This document shows, piece by piece, positions 1 to 11,632 of a DNA stretch of 64,000 nucleotides. Location of the stretch: positions 248,001-312,000 of the forward strand of contig JAJLTO010000012.1 in assembly GCA_030568195.1 (NCBI GenBank), given 5' to 3'. Positions within the stretch are counted from its first letter, which is position 1. The number at the start of each line of letters is the position of its first letter. The DNA comes from Dipodascopsis uninucleata var. uninucleata. Its lineage: Eukaryota > Ascomycota > Lipomycetes > Lipomycetales > Lipomycetaceae. A program made the translations under genes and the position numbers. The notes beneath the pieces were generated by a model, which was not told where the DNA came from, did not search any database, and worked only from the letters and a program-made list of their open reading frames with translations.

Positions 1-371
1 GTGAGATCATTCTATGAACACACCGCGAATTGGAATCTAAACATAACCATAACGCCATTTTAATATCGATCACTTCAAAACCTCCAATTCATGGGGCCCA
101 AATGGTGTCAAATAATAGTCAAATAAATAAAAATATACTTAAAACAAATAAAACAAACAAAACAACCCTGCTATACAGCATATAGTATGTTAGATCTGCA
201 ATCCAATGCAGAAAGCCACAAAGTATGACAAACCCATATTCTGAAATAGCATATAAAACATAATATCCTTGGGACCGATTACACGTCTAGATGACCAAAA
301 TGAGACCAGAAAGACTACAGTGAACTCTTTGCTTCTAGAGATTCATGCGAAAATACCAATGTTAATACATT
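1..371. other. 3' flank of the GPI-anchored protein gene, no gene seen
   Basis: AT-rich sequence downstream of the minus-strand surface-protein gene. It has an A/C-rich low-complexity patch around 141-166 and no ORF with coding character. It probably holds the 3' UTR and polyadenylation signal of the gene ending at 372. Confidence 0.5.
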
Positions 372-864
372 CTATAAAAGTAATAAACTTCCAGTGCCTA
401 GTAAAAATGCCGCGATCATAGATAAAATGCTGGTAATCAATCCACCCAGGAAATGAGAATTGGAGGATCCAGAAGATGCAGCAATAGTGGTCTCAAGACT
501 CTTGACAGCGCCAACTGTACCAGAGATAGTTCCTAGGCCAATTGAACCTGACGATGGCATGGCCAAAGAAGTGTACATTGAGGTAAAGGACTGAAAATAA
601 GTAATACTTGGAGTGGTGGTGTAAGTAGTACCAGGTAGAGTAACTGTAGTTGTAATCCAAACAATAGTTGGATTCTCAATAATAGTAGTTGAAGATGATG
701 AAGTCGCTAAAACATACCATAGCATGATTAGAACACAGAGAAATTTACTACGCAGTATCACGCCGATTGCCACTTAATATAGAATGCTTACCATCCAACG
801 CATTAACATAGTATGAAAATACGAGACTAACAAGAGCGAATGCCTTAAATAGTCTATAGTTCAT
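372..864 (-). CDS. small Ser/Thr-rich GPI-anchored cell-surface protein
   Basis: Two exons, 864-792 and 706-372, around an 85-nt intron (donor GTAAGC, acceptor TTTTAG), give 135 aa. The first exon alone encodes a signal peptide: MNYRLFKAF, a hydrophobic core, then a likely cleavage site near Asn-Ala. The mature part is rich in Thr, Ser and Val, typical of O-mannosylated wall proteins. The C-terminus has a small-residue stretch (SSGSSNS) followed by a roughly 25-residue hydrophobic tail ending in leucines, the layout of a GPI-attachment signal. No catalytic domain or cysteine pattern is visible, so I infer a wall or plasma-membrane structural protein. The signal peptide appears only after splicing, which supports the intron. 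The precise role is unknown. Confidence 0.72.
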
Positions 865-1803
865 TTTGGAATATTATAACAAGATATAATCAAATCTTAT
901 TAAGAGCCGGATAGTGCAAAAATGAAGATAGACTATTTTTCAGTCACTAGAAATAATGCGATGTCAGTCTAGCGATATATATGATCTATTCACTTCTATT
1001 CACTTTATCAGTCGTTGATATTATCGTTGATCTCTATGTAATAAGTACTCTGATAGAAAAATATAAACGATATTAAACACTGTGTAGGTGCCGCGATACT
1101 CAAATAAATCTATAGCGAAGTACGAGTGAAATATCACTATAATTCCCTCTTTTTCTAATCGCCAGGTACTAAAGAAATGCAGCCAAAATACACCAGCTAT
1201 GTATTGTTGGTCTATCCAACTTAGAGCGTTCGTCGAAGTGTAATCTACTTTCGGTTTCTTTAATATTCACAGTAAATGAAGTTAATGAGATAAATAAAGA
1301 AAAGAGAAAGAAGAATTCTTCTATATTATGAATGTATGGAATGAGTATAGCTTCCAGGAGGAATTTTAACAATCTCAGTCTAATAATATTCCAAAAATAC
1401 TCTCTTATTTGCTGTTGCCAGTTTCACTATTAAGTTTGGTGGCATGTGTAGATAAATTACTTTATGCATTAGTAATGATATTTCATAACGTTATGTAATT
1501 CACGTCTAAATTATTCTATAACGGTAACGATAGGGCCCACAATAGCGTATTATATGAAAACAAACAAATATACATAAAGCTACATAGCAGTCAAATACAG
1601 AGCAGACCTTTCGTGCCGATAAAATCGCCGTAATCATAGCCGTCGAAGGCTACCAACTGAGCCCAGAAATATGCCCTAATGATACAATACTATAAATACG
1701 ATAACAGACTGCAACTCAGCTATAATAACAGAGATCATATTATACAGATTACACATATAGCCCAACAAAAAAAGGCCTCTAAGATATTACTAATATTCCA
1801 TAA
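865..1803. other. gene-free spacer, promoter of the GPI protein gene
   Basis: About 940 bp between the 3' end of CNOT11 and the start of the surface-protein gene, both on the minus strand. Very AT-rich. Only short ORFs without ATG starts or splice-supported extensions are present. No RNA gene was recognised. Confidence 0.4.
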
Positions 1804-3168
1804 TCATACAACTTGAATGCTCATCCTCTGGGACGATGGATAAGACGCGTGGCCCGAACTCTGAGATATGAGTCGCTTGACAATCTGGAACAGTTCTCTG
1901 GCTTCAGGCACGTAGATAAATCTTACAGTAAGCGCCTGGATTTCATACACATATTCATCAATAGTTATAGCGCCCACTCTTAAAAGTGACTGAATGAATA
2001 AACATAATAGCTGTACCTGTCGTGTTACGTCTCCTCGTACATCTACACCTTCATTTACTTGCTCAGAAAATGTTTCATCACGAGCATCTTGCAGACTGTT
2101 AGATTCGATGGTTCGAGTTGAATTAGATAGAAAGGCATGTAAAAGTCCAGATTTCTCATCGTCAGACAAGACAGTCTCATTAGGCATAAAAAAAAAGCTA
2201 AGACCATCCAGCACTTTGAGAGTAGCGGGAAGACTTTGTAAAGTCTCAAGAATACTATTCAATTATGCATGATGTTAGCGAGGACTAAGAACATGATTCT
2301 AGCTAACTTACTTCGACCTGTGATCGGTAGCTAATAGCAGTAAGATAAATGAACGTGCAAATCCTAAATTGTATTGCATTAAGGATGCAACTGCTGGACC
2401 TGATATATCAGAGGAAGATAATAAAAAGTTGGAATCAAGCCTTAGGGCCTCGATTAAGGCCTTGTGGAATAACAATTAGCTAAAGTTTAAGTGTTCTTCG
2501 AAGAGCGATATACCACATACCCGAGTATCTGATTCAGAGAGCTCTTCAGTACGTGCTTGTCTCAGAAGGCCCTGGAAATGCTGCTTGTCCGTTGCATTTA
2601 GCTCAGACTGTTCTGATGGAACGGAATCAATTATTCCCTGATTTACAAGAGCTTCGTAGAATGTTTTCGTGTTTATGTCAACAAAATGAGACTCAGCTAT
2701 ATCGACAAATCTAGAAACAGACATGCCAGATCTCTCATCAAGATCATCCACGTTACCATTAAAATTGATTATACTGTCCGAATTTCCCTCCAGAAAATGG
2801 CAAACCAAGCAAGTCTGCATCCTCCTCAGCCTATCCAGCTGATTTCTCGAATTAGGATCTATATGCTTGCCTATATCTAGCACAGACACAAAGTGGGCCA
2901 AGAATGGGTTCAATGCTATTGTACCATTCTCCCAGTACATCATGTAAAGGAGATATTCGCCGTTTAGCACTCTAGCTGTTAGATCTTTGTTCTGCTGTTC
3001 GGACGCTCGTTCTTGAATGAATGTCTCTTCAAGCATCACCAAAACGTCAAACGCTAAGTAAAACAACTTTATTTCCTGACCTGTAAATCCATCTATGATC
3101 ATCTTTGAGACTGATATGAATGATCTGTCGCTATCACTCAGTAGTGATAAGATATTATCAGATAGCAT
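1804..3168 (-). CDS. CNOT11: CCR4-NOT complex subunit 11 (CNOT11) homologue
   Basis: Three exons (3168-2521, 2460-2312, 2254-1804; introns 60 and 57 nt with GCTAAT/GCTAAC branch sites) encode 415 aa. From memory of human CNOT11, two blocks align. In the N-terminal block, a segment near residue 70 (EYLLYMMY...LNPFLAHFVSVL) matches the RLAAIYLLYEMY...NPFASVFVHLL region. In the C-terminal DUF2363 block, LLCLFIQSLLRVGAI and EIQALTVRFIYVPEARELF match LVCVFLQSLIRNKII and EVQAFCIEFSRIREAAGLF. CNOT11 pairs with CNOT10 as a docking module of the CCR4-NOT deadenylase in the cytoplasm. The start ATG has AAA before it and an in-frame TAG five codons upstream. Budding yeast lacks this subunit, so its presence helps place the organism. 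Confidence 0.85.
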
Positions 3169-3309
3169 TTTGACTTGATCCTAGATCGCTCTGAGTAGAA
3201 TCACTGCTGTACTATTTCTATGTTTCGCTATTATTGCACCTGCTGCATATCTTCACCATATGTTATATTCTCAGCGTTTTAAGATACGAATTATTACAAC
3301 TTAGTATCA

Positions 3310-3738
3310 TTACCGATTCCCTCTTCGGATTTCATACGGCCCACCTTTTTCAATTAAAGAATTCAGGTTCAAAATAAACGACTTCTCCCTAATCCGCTCA
3401 CAGTATTGCGATCGATCCTTTACGGATTGTAAGTCTGCCCTTCTATTTAGTAGAAGAAGTAAAACGAAACTAACTATACACAACTCACCGTGACTTTTCT
3501 TCTGATATTTACTGTTATTGAATATTCAAGTTGTTATTCTTATTCCTAGTTCGTGCGATATTACTAGTTTTCCAAATTCTAACCTTCTGCGTCGAATGAG
3601 GCTCTTGCTGCCGTAGCCTTTTGGTGAGAATAAATCTTTTTGGGACTTTTTCGTGGCCGCACGAAAATCATCCAAAATTAGAATGCCATCTGATGCGTGC
3701 CATTTATGCCATATAGCGCTTAGTATTTCATTACCCAT
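3310..3738 (-). CDS. unrecognised small basic protein, exon structure uncertain
   Basis: The first exon (3738-3565) opens with ATG GGT AAT and codes for MGNEILSAIWHKWHASDG and a basic run ending KSLIRRRRLEFGKL. The last exon (3434-3310) reads DLQSVKDRSQYCERIREKSF and ends in EIRRGNR before TAA. It is preceded by a strong intron (3488-3435) with GTGAGT, TACTAAAT and CAG. Joining them in frame needs a short 13-nt exon (3501-3489) and a 63-nt intron (3564-3502), giving 103 aa. I do not recognise the family. Codon use and the strong second intron argue for a real gene. It is divergent from MPP10 with under 150 bp between the starts, so the two may share a promoter. Confidence 0.42.
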
Positions 3739-3885
3739 ACCCTATACTCCCAAGAAATTTTTTTTCCATATTCAGGTAAAGCAAAAAAAATCAGCAGAAT
3801 AATATCGATTATAGTGAATTGCTTTTCCTTAAGACCTAGTGTACTGAGACTTTAAAAGTCTTATTAAGAGCACGTCACTTACCAA

Positions 3886-6075
3886 ATGCTGATGAGTCAA
3901 GATCAAATAAGTATGGTCAATAAACCAGGAAGTGAAATGGATACTCTATACAGCACCCTGACTAATTCACCAGAGGACCTCTTGGCCCCATCTGCGGAGT
4001 TGCACGAGTCTGCAAGGCAGTCTGTAAAATATTTCATAGATCCATTGGCTAAAAGGTACTCGACGATCTTTAAAGATGGGCTCTATTTGAATGGCATGGA
4101 TTCTTTACAAATCTGGGAACAAGCTCGCCTGGTATTAGAAAGTGTTGCTAGCAGCTCTATCTACGACAAAATTGAGAGCATGTACCAGGACAATGATAGG
4201 GCTATGGTTGGTGATTCAGACGATGAGCTCGAGAAAATTGCAAAGCGCAGAAAGTTGGACAGACCAGAGTCAGATACCACCGACAGTGAGGAAGACGGAC
4301 AAAGTAATAGCGAAGGGGAGCTTTCGTCGGACTCTGATATGGACGAAGAAGATGCTGAAGTTGACGAAGGCATCGATCGTGAAGATGAGCCAGAAGTTGA
4401 AAACGAAGATGAAAACGACGACGAGCGAGTTGCAAACGGCCTATTAGATGACATTAGTGATACTGATGAGATGGATGAAGATGAAGAAGGTCAATTATCT
4501 GGAAGTGATATTGAGAATGAGGATTATGATATCGTCGACAGGGAAGAGTTAGATGAGGAAGACTATGGTGATAGCAGTAAAGAGTATGTCAAAGATGTTC
4601 ACGGTCTCAATGATGGGTTCTTCAATATCGACGAGTTCAATCGTCTAACAGAAGAGACAGAACAAAATTCATTTGGAAATGACCGCGACGACGACGATGA
4701 CGACGAAGAAATTGATTTCTTTGCTGATCCCGATGAGGCGGCAACTTTTGACGATCAAAGAAATCACGACGACGAGGATGAGGATGACTACGATGAAGAT
4801 GACATTGAGAATCACGACTTTGGTGGTAACGCTACTGTTGGTGGCCTTAATGACAATGCCAATGACATCATGTATGGTGACTTCTTTGCTCCTCCAAAGG
4901 GTCTAAGAAAGAAGAGCATGTCTACAGGAAAGAGACCTCAGAGACGGGGTAAATTCAAAGGTCTGAATAATGATACAAATGACGAGGACTTGGAGCTTGC
5001 TTTAGATAACATGAAGAAAGATTTATTTGACTTGTCAGATGACGAAGAAGATCAGAAAATGGTGGATGACAAAGGTGAGAGTTTATCCACCTTTGAAATG
5101 ATGCAGCGAAAAATTAAGGCACAGATCTCCGAACTAGAACAACAAAACGTAGCCAAAAAGGATTGGCAATTAATGGGTGAAACTAAGGCTAAAGATCGCC
5201 CTCTTAACTCTCTGCTTGAAGAAGATTTAGAGTTCGATCGTAACGCCAAGCCTGTTCCAGTCATAACTCAGGAAACTACTGATTCATTAGAAGATGTCAT
5301 TCGTAACAGAATTAAGACTGTAAGTGCTGAATGGGTATTATCATGGAAACTAGGTGAAGGTTATATTAATTCATATATCACAAAATAGAATAATTTTGAC
5401 GATCTTCCTCGAAGACTACCGGATAATGTGCCCGATTTTCGTCAGCGACGACTAGACGAAGTAGACCAGAGCAAATCGACCAAATCTTTGGCACAGATTT
5501 ATGAAGATGAACATCTCCGGGCTGTGGATCCTGAAAATAATCCAACATTGGAAGACTCAAAACTCAAAGAAGCACATGATGAGATCAAGGAGCTGTTCTC
5601 AAATATAGTCTACAAGCTCGATGCTCTCTCGTCATGGCACTTCGCTCCTAAACCAGCTAAACCTAGTATCACAATTGTATCAAATGCTCCTTCAATTTCT
5701 ATGGAGGAGGCCAGACCTGTCGGATTGAGTACTGAAGCTATGCTTGCTCCACAGGAGATCTATATACCTTCCAGTACAGATAAATCGAAGGAAGTTATTG
5801 GTAAAGATGGTCTACCTCAAGCCAGAGACGAAATGTCTAGAGAGGAGCGCAAGAGACGTCGCCGAAGAGAGAAAGCGAAGCATGCGAAGAGAGAAGCACA
5901 TAGACTTGAGAACAGAAAGGTTCGTGCTCAGAAGGAGGGAAGTCGGGCTAATGTTATTGAGACACTTAAAAAGGCTAATGTTACTATCATTGGTAAATCT
6001 GGTGAGAAACGCGATGTTGAGGGCCGTCTCAAGCGCGACAAGAAACACGCGAGCAGCTCCGGCCTGAAACTGTAA
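3886..6075 (+). CDS. MPP10: U3 snoRNP protein MPP10
   Basis: Two exons (3886-5319, 5389-6075) with one 69-nt intron (GTAAGT...AAATAG) encode 706 aa, close to the human length. Mpp10 is a nucleolar component of the SSU processome that works with Imp3 and Imp4 in early 18S rRNA cleavages. A long acidic middle (about residues 100-310) is rich in Asp, Glu and Ser. The family's MYGDFFAPP block follows, then a conserved C-terminal segment starting around DLEFDRNAKPVP and continuing through NNFDDLPRRLPDNVPDFRQR, SLAQIYEDEHL and the SSWHFAPKPAKP block, with a basic tail. The unspliced frame stops at 5388, and the intron restores the family sequence exactly. The gene is expected to be growth-regulated like other ribosome-biogenesis genes. 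Confidence 0.95.
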
Positions 6076-7194
6076 GTCTACATAAATCGACTTACCAGAT
6101 CTGCATGTACTTTTCTTTTAGTTTTGTCCCAATATGTTGATAGTTTGTTCGTCACGCTCCATTTCTACATAATACTGGTAATCCCGTTTGTTAATGAACT
6201 GAGTTATGCGTGCCCTAGCATTTCTGCATTTTCTGTATTTATTTTGCAAAGTTCAATATTATGCATAGTTCTGCGTGAAATATAATCTAGTAGTGTATCT
6301 GCAATGCACGTGTTGCAATGGTAAATAATAATAATACTCATACTATGATATTTTCTGTTCATTGTGGATCTACAACTCCTCTTTCTAAATTATCCTACTT
6401 CTCCACATTATGTAGAGTAGATCTCCTTACTCATCCCTCGTCAGCGTACCTGATTTATATAGCTTTGTTTCTTATTTTCTGGTTTCTTGTTGCTATATTG
6501 GTTTTAGTATATGTACTTTCAGCAAGTCCAGCATGCCACATGCCGCTTTAGTCATCACTTATAAAGTACAAACCTCGAACATAGTCTAATCGTTTATGGC
6601 TAGATTAGGATATATTTACCCTTGAGATTTATTTTTCTTCATATTTACAGTTTCATAGCTCTGGTATTGAACCGGGAAATACTGCAAACCAAAACTATAA
6701 AATCAGGAGATCTTAGTGCCTACCTTGAATGATGGGCTGTTTTTTCCTCACGTATTGTGATGGCGTGAAGAGAATATGGTTAACATGCATACTAGCACTG
6801 TCAAAAGATCACGCAACTTCTTATATGCAGCCTCACATAGACATAAATATCGACAATAATAATATAGGTCACGCTTACTATGTTTATGTAGCCACCCGTT
6901 CAAATATATTAGGCTTAAAAAGACTCAAATATTAAAGTCCTAAAAGTATAATAGACTTACGAAGTAACAAGAGAGAGTGGTGTTATTCTGCTTCATAAAT
7001 ACATGAAGTGTATTATTCTTTTGAAGAGTCGTTTGACGATCTTTAAACTGGCCAATTTATATTTAACTCGATAGATCTGGCATAGTCGAGTGCTGATATT
7101 TCTCGAAGAGCACTTGCTTACATTAGTCAACACCTGTCAACAGTCAAATAGCCGGTCGTCTATTGTCACTAGACAGTCGAGCCTGCCCTTAAAA
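6076..7194. other. gene-free spacer between MPP10 and the SDR-like gene
   Basis: About 1.1 kb. It holds the MPP10 3' UTR and the promoter of the next plus-strand gene. A CACGTG hexamer lies at 6307-6312. A 77-codon ORF at 6318-6551 is hydrophobic and lacks splice or family support. No RNA gene was recognised. Confidence 0.4.
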
Positions 7195-8189
7195 ATGTTG
7201 CTGCAAGACGCAGTTGTGCTTATAATCGGGTATGTCAGCAAACTACAGATATAGTTTCGCGATCCTACTAATACTCTTATCAATTATAGATCTGCAGTGG
7301 GCCTTGATTTCGTATTGCTCCAGCTAGCAGGTTCCAGCTGCAGAATATATGTAACTGAAAATCCAAGGAGAAGAATAATCTCTTCCTCGTCCCAGAGCTC
7401 CACGTCACGGGGAGTTATGAAAGATTTATACTACCTCGATGACTCTAATGATTCTGGTTCTGAAAGTGATGAAGACCGCCATATGACGGAAGGAGATTGC
7501 ATATTAGAATTTCTTAGACGTGAAGACAGGCTCGACGTTCTTATAATAAATAGTAAAGAGACCCAAGAAAGAGTATGTTGCTTATAATAAACTCTAGAAG
7601 TGAGCTCCTCATGTCGTGCATTTCGAACATGCTACTAACTATTAATCATTAACTATTTTCCAGATGATGCGCAATTGCTTGACTGTACTTGAGGCAACCT
7701 TCTCTGAAATATATGATCCGCGTAGTGTTATATACATAGAACCGATCAGCGACACGCTTCGAACCAGGAAAGAGGCTCTACGTCGAGTGAAGCTACGTCC
7801 CATAGAATATAATTCCACTGCCAATCAACCTAAGTGAGTCTTAATGACAAAATTAGTTTGCATGACAGTTGATATAGGCTAGATAGCTAACATTGAATCT
7901 CTAGAAGTACTGAAAATTTCAAGACTGCGTTTTCTAGAATACTTGAGGAGCACAATCAATCTAATATTTCGGTTAACACTGTTACAACCGGTAAGGGCTA
8001 CTTTCGATATGATTGCTCACTTGTCTTGATGCGTAAGCTTTTTTATATATCCACTTACTAATTGGAAAGTTAGATCAATTGCTTTCGGTTATCGTTCAAT
8101 ATGACCAGAAGAATCACGTTTTACATCAATCTTCGTCAGAAGTACTCTCATTTCCGCACAAGTCCATTTCGCTTAATCTCTCATTGTAA
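7195..8189 (+). CDS. divergent Rossmann/short-chain-dehydrogenase-like protein
   Basis: Five exons (7195-7229, 7290-7572, 7664-7833, 7905-7990, 8074-8189) give 229 aa. Introns of 60, 91, 71 and 83 nt carry GTATGT/GTGAGT/GTAAGG donors; all but the third have clear TACTAA(C/T) branch sites. The N-terminus (AVVLIIGSAVGLDFVLLQLAG) resembles the beta-alpha-beta of an SDR. LDVLIINSKETQE sits where SDRs have LDVLINNAG, SVIYIEPIS where the catalytic strand lies, and ISVNTVTT where ISVNAVHPG is usual. The glycine motif, the NNAG motif and YxxxK are not intact, and an acidic Ser-rich insert (about residues 45-80) breaks the core. If this is an SDR relative, it is probably non-catalytic or very diverged. 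The assignment is inferred and the gene could be unrelated. The exon chain is better supported than the function. Confidence 0.55.
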
Positions 8190-8671
8190 ATGAAGGTGGC
8201 TTTTAATTTAACGATCTTTTTGCTCTCTGATTTTTTCGTCTTCATATTTCTGGAGTTTTATTATATTAGGATATGCTTTTAATGATATATATGCGTTTAA
8301 TTCGTTTGATCTCATCTCGTCAGAGTTCTAGAAATAGCAATCGAACGTAACTCTGGAATTCGTAAACTAGCTTTGTTAATTTGTCTGGCTATGTAAAAGT
8401 TCCATCTTTACTGTTATATAATACTTTCATATTCCTCCCAAATAGAACATTATACTATTACATAATATATTATATATGCTCCACAACTGCATATATTTAT
8501 ACATTTTTACTCCATATTCGAGCTATACATCTAATCGTTTTACTTGCTTTGTGTGTCAATTCAGTATCCTTATGAATAACACAATTCTCTACTATCGAAT
8601 ATCGACTAAATTGAAAAATTACATTTATTATAGTGGTGAGAGTAGTTTTGGCGATTGGAAGTATCTTTGTG
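8190..8671. other. promoter region of the Zn2Cys6 regulator
   Basis: About 480 bp of AT-rich, T-rich sequence upstream of the regulator. No ORF with coding character is present, and no specific operator could be named. Confidence 0.4.
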
Positions 8672-11239
8672 ATGCAACTATCTGAGGCTACTGCCGGAAA
8701 GAGGATGGAAATGTCGTCTCAAAGTACCGGGGAAGTTCCATTAACCAAGAAGATAGCCTGCTTAATGTGTAGAAAGCGCAAGTTGCGCTGCGATGGAGGA
8801 CATCCTTGTCGAACCTGTTCTCGGTTCAAGATAAGTTGCATCTATGATGAAAATCGCAAGAAGTCTGGACCGAAACGTGGATACGTGAAAGCACTAGAGG
8901 AGCGTCTTGGTATGTATCTCAAACCAGCAAGTTTGTTCAAGTGTTAGATAATTTAGCTGTGCTTACTGCTGCTAAATCAAATGACTTGAATCATGCACAG
9001 CAAATAATTATTATGTTTGGTATTTCTAACAGAGGAATGCTTTCTAGCACACGTCGAAAATCTTTTGAAAACGAAGGATGAATGGTCTGAGGACCTACCC
9101 CAAAACTATAATACATCTGTCTTAACTCCAGCATCTTCGGTGGCATTATGGACAAGTGCATATGTCACGCCTGAGAATGCTGAATCTGAGCAAGCTTCAA
9201 ATTCGTTGTCTGGCTTCGATAGATGTGGCGTCTCTAAAGAAGAAACGGAGTTACGAAGACAGCTTGAGTCGTTTGGATTTCAAGATAGATTTGACTTAAC
9301 AACCTCGATTCGTAATTCTAGGTTAAACAAGGCAAATAATAACACACTTATTGCTCTCGGAATGAACGAGTCTCTACCAGATAAACTAATAATGGACGAG
9401 CTTTATGGCGAATTTTTCAATAATTTTCATAGATTATATCCGTTTATTAATAAGTATAGGTTTTTGGCTTCTCTTAATCTTAGCTATTATTTTCAACCTC
9501 CTATCTATCTTCGATATATAATGTGGGCCATTGGTGCTTCATCTATTCCTAAGTATCGTGAACTAGCAAATGTATATTATGTAAGAGCTCGAAAATATCT
9601 CGAAGTTGAGCAAATATCAGGTCATGGAGAACGAGTGTCTAGACTTGCATTTCCGCAAGCTTGGGCACTGGTCACTTATTACGAATATTACACTATGTTT
9701 TTTCCTCGTGCGTGGATTTCATGTGGTATCGCAACACGTCTAGCATATATGCTGCAACTTAATGTATTAAACAGCGGCGATTTTGATATTCCAATATGTG
9801 TTGTGCCGCCAAGCGATTTTTCTGAACTAGAGGAACGCAGGAGAACATTTTGGTTCATCGTTTGTACCGATCGATTCGCATCGTTGGGAACAGGATTTTC
9901 GATGTCCCTTCAAAATGATACTATTTTGACTAACTTACCTGCAAGCGACGAAGCATTTTACGCGAATGTTCAAGAGAAGACTTATCCATATAACTTTTTT
10001 ATGGACTTCGACGGCTCAGGTGCATCTGGCTTGTCCTATTTTTCTGCATTAGCAGCAATAATGGTGCTTATAGGCAAGACGATAAATTTCAGTCAGCTTT
10101 CTGTATCCAAGATCTCGGCCATGAATAGAGAAGGTGAATCAAGTTTTCTGAAAAAATATAAAGCCTTGCAGCAGGAGTTAGATAAGTTTGAGAAGAACCT
10201 GCCGCCAAGATTTAGAGATATCAACCTACAGCTCGAAGAGATTCCTAGACACTATCTTGTTACATTGCTGTATCATGTTACCGTCATTTGTCTCAATGTT
10301 GAATTGAATAAGTCTATAAGCGCATATACTGTTAACCGTTATAAATGGACGAAATATGCTACTCGAAGGTGTCTGAAAAGCTCGTTGAGAATTTCAGAGA
10401 CAGTGCGTGGTTTAAAAAATAGGCCGGGTTTCAAGTTTGATCCTATATCATGCTTCTGCATGTATATAGCAGCAAGATGGCTCGTAGGCTCTTTAGGTAA
10501 ATGCGTACGACCTTCTCTTAAGCCACATATAAGTGGCTTGCTTTCTACTTTGGACTCCGCAAAGAGTCATATTTTTTTTGCGAATTCTTTCATGATGCAA
10601 CTGGAGGCAGATATAACGAATATTGTAATGGGTAAAGTATCCCCAACAGTCGATCCTACATTTGGTTCGACTTCTCAGTCGTCAAATGCTCCGTGTTCAG
10701 TAAACGAAATGAATCAGGATCGTATGGCTGGTGGACAAGGTATGCCAGAATTTTCGAATAATTATGGAATCAATGAAGATAATACTACTACTTTTTCCGG
10801 GATTAACTCTGAAGATGCGGTGGAACAATTCAATGTTGATATCGAAAATTTTATATCGACTAATGATGAATCCTCTTTTCCTACCATGGCCAACCTCGTG
10901 AGTGAATATGCGTCGTTTACTTCGCTTTCACAAGGAACATCTCATTCAAATATTCCTCTGGAAACTATGCAACAGCAGATCCACGACTTTGTACCTTACA
11001 TGTACATAAATGATGATAACAGCAAACACTCGGATACGTTTCTTCCATTTAACCAGGATAATGATAGGGTGATGGCAGAGCAACTATCGAGTATAGATGA
11101 TCGCGCGACAGTAGATAATAATATAGGTTCTACGTTTCAATCGGAAGGAAAACCATCAAGTGAGGAAAGTACATTAAAGAATTTGTATGTGGTTCAAGAT
11201 ATGAGTGACGATATTTATTTCCAGTCGAGCGCCGAATAG
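8672..11239 (+). CDS. Zn2Cys6 fungal transcription factor with middle homology domain
   Basis: Two exons (8672-8909, 9033-11239; intron 123 nt, GTATGT...CTAACAG) encode 814 aa. Residues about 30-56 form a binuclear zinc cluster (CLMCRKRKLRC...CRTCSRFKISC, spacing C-X2-C-X6-C-X5-C-X2-C-X6-C). It is followed by a basic linker, KRGYVKALEERL, and a dimerisation helix completed by exon 2 (EECFLAHVENLLK). The central part has the fungal_trans/MHR signature, with ELYGEFFNNFHRLYPFI, AFPQAWALVTYYEY and EERRRTFWFIVCTDR. The C-terminal third is low-complexity and Asn/Asp/Ser-rich, as in activation regions. It should be a nuclear DNA-binding regulator recognising CGG-type half sites. Targets cannot be told from sequence, and no pathway cluster adjoins it. 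An upstream in-frame extension without ATG was not used. Confidence 0.9.
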
Positions 11240-11632
11240 GTGTTATAGGATCGTATGTTTAATTGGTATCTGGAGTTCTGTTATCTAGGCTTTGTAGGGA
11301 TATTTTAGGTATGCGAATTCCTACCTAGCGTTTTATATATATTAGTTGGTAGAAAAATAGCTTTTTTAATTACGGTTGGGAGAATGGAAATCGTTTTATA
11401 ATAGTAGCATATGATTCTCATCTATATATTATTTTGATTAAATTAAACTATACACAGAAGGTCAAGCTAAAAATTTCTCTGCTCTTTAAAATAAGTAAAC
11501 TATCAAACCTCCAAAAGAAACAAAGATAGATAGTTAGCTGGCTACAGACAAAATATAGAAAGAATTTAAAATTATATTACAAAAAAAAGAGTGAAAGAAT
11601 AGGGTAAAACGTGCGCTTGACAGGAGCCTACC
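11240..11632. other. convergent 3' region
   Basis: Nearly 400 bp between the stop codons of the regulator (plus) and mitochondrial EF-G (minus). AT-rich with A- and T-runs, as expected for two facing 3' UTRs. Nothing else was seen. Confidence 0.5.

Noticed and set aside
1169-1372. 67-codon ORF upstream of the GPI-protein gene
   Set aside because: It starts at a non-ATG codon and has no coding character; probably chance.
4142-4454. Antisense and alternative-frame ORFs inside MPP10
   Set aside because: They are shadows produced by the Asp/Glu/Ser-codon runs of the acidic region.
6307-6312. CACGTG hexamers as a general enriched regulator motif
   Set aside because: About eight occurrences in 64 kb is what base composition predicts; only the extended or spaced versions were kept.
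6318-6551. 77-codon hydrophobic ORF downstream of MPP10
   Set aside because: T-rich 3' flank translated into Phe/Leu/Val; no conserved motif and no splice signals.
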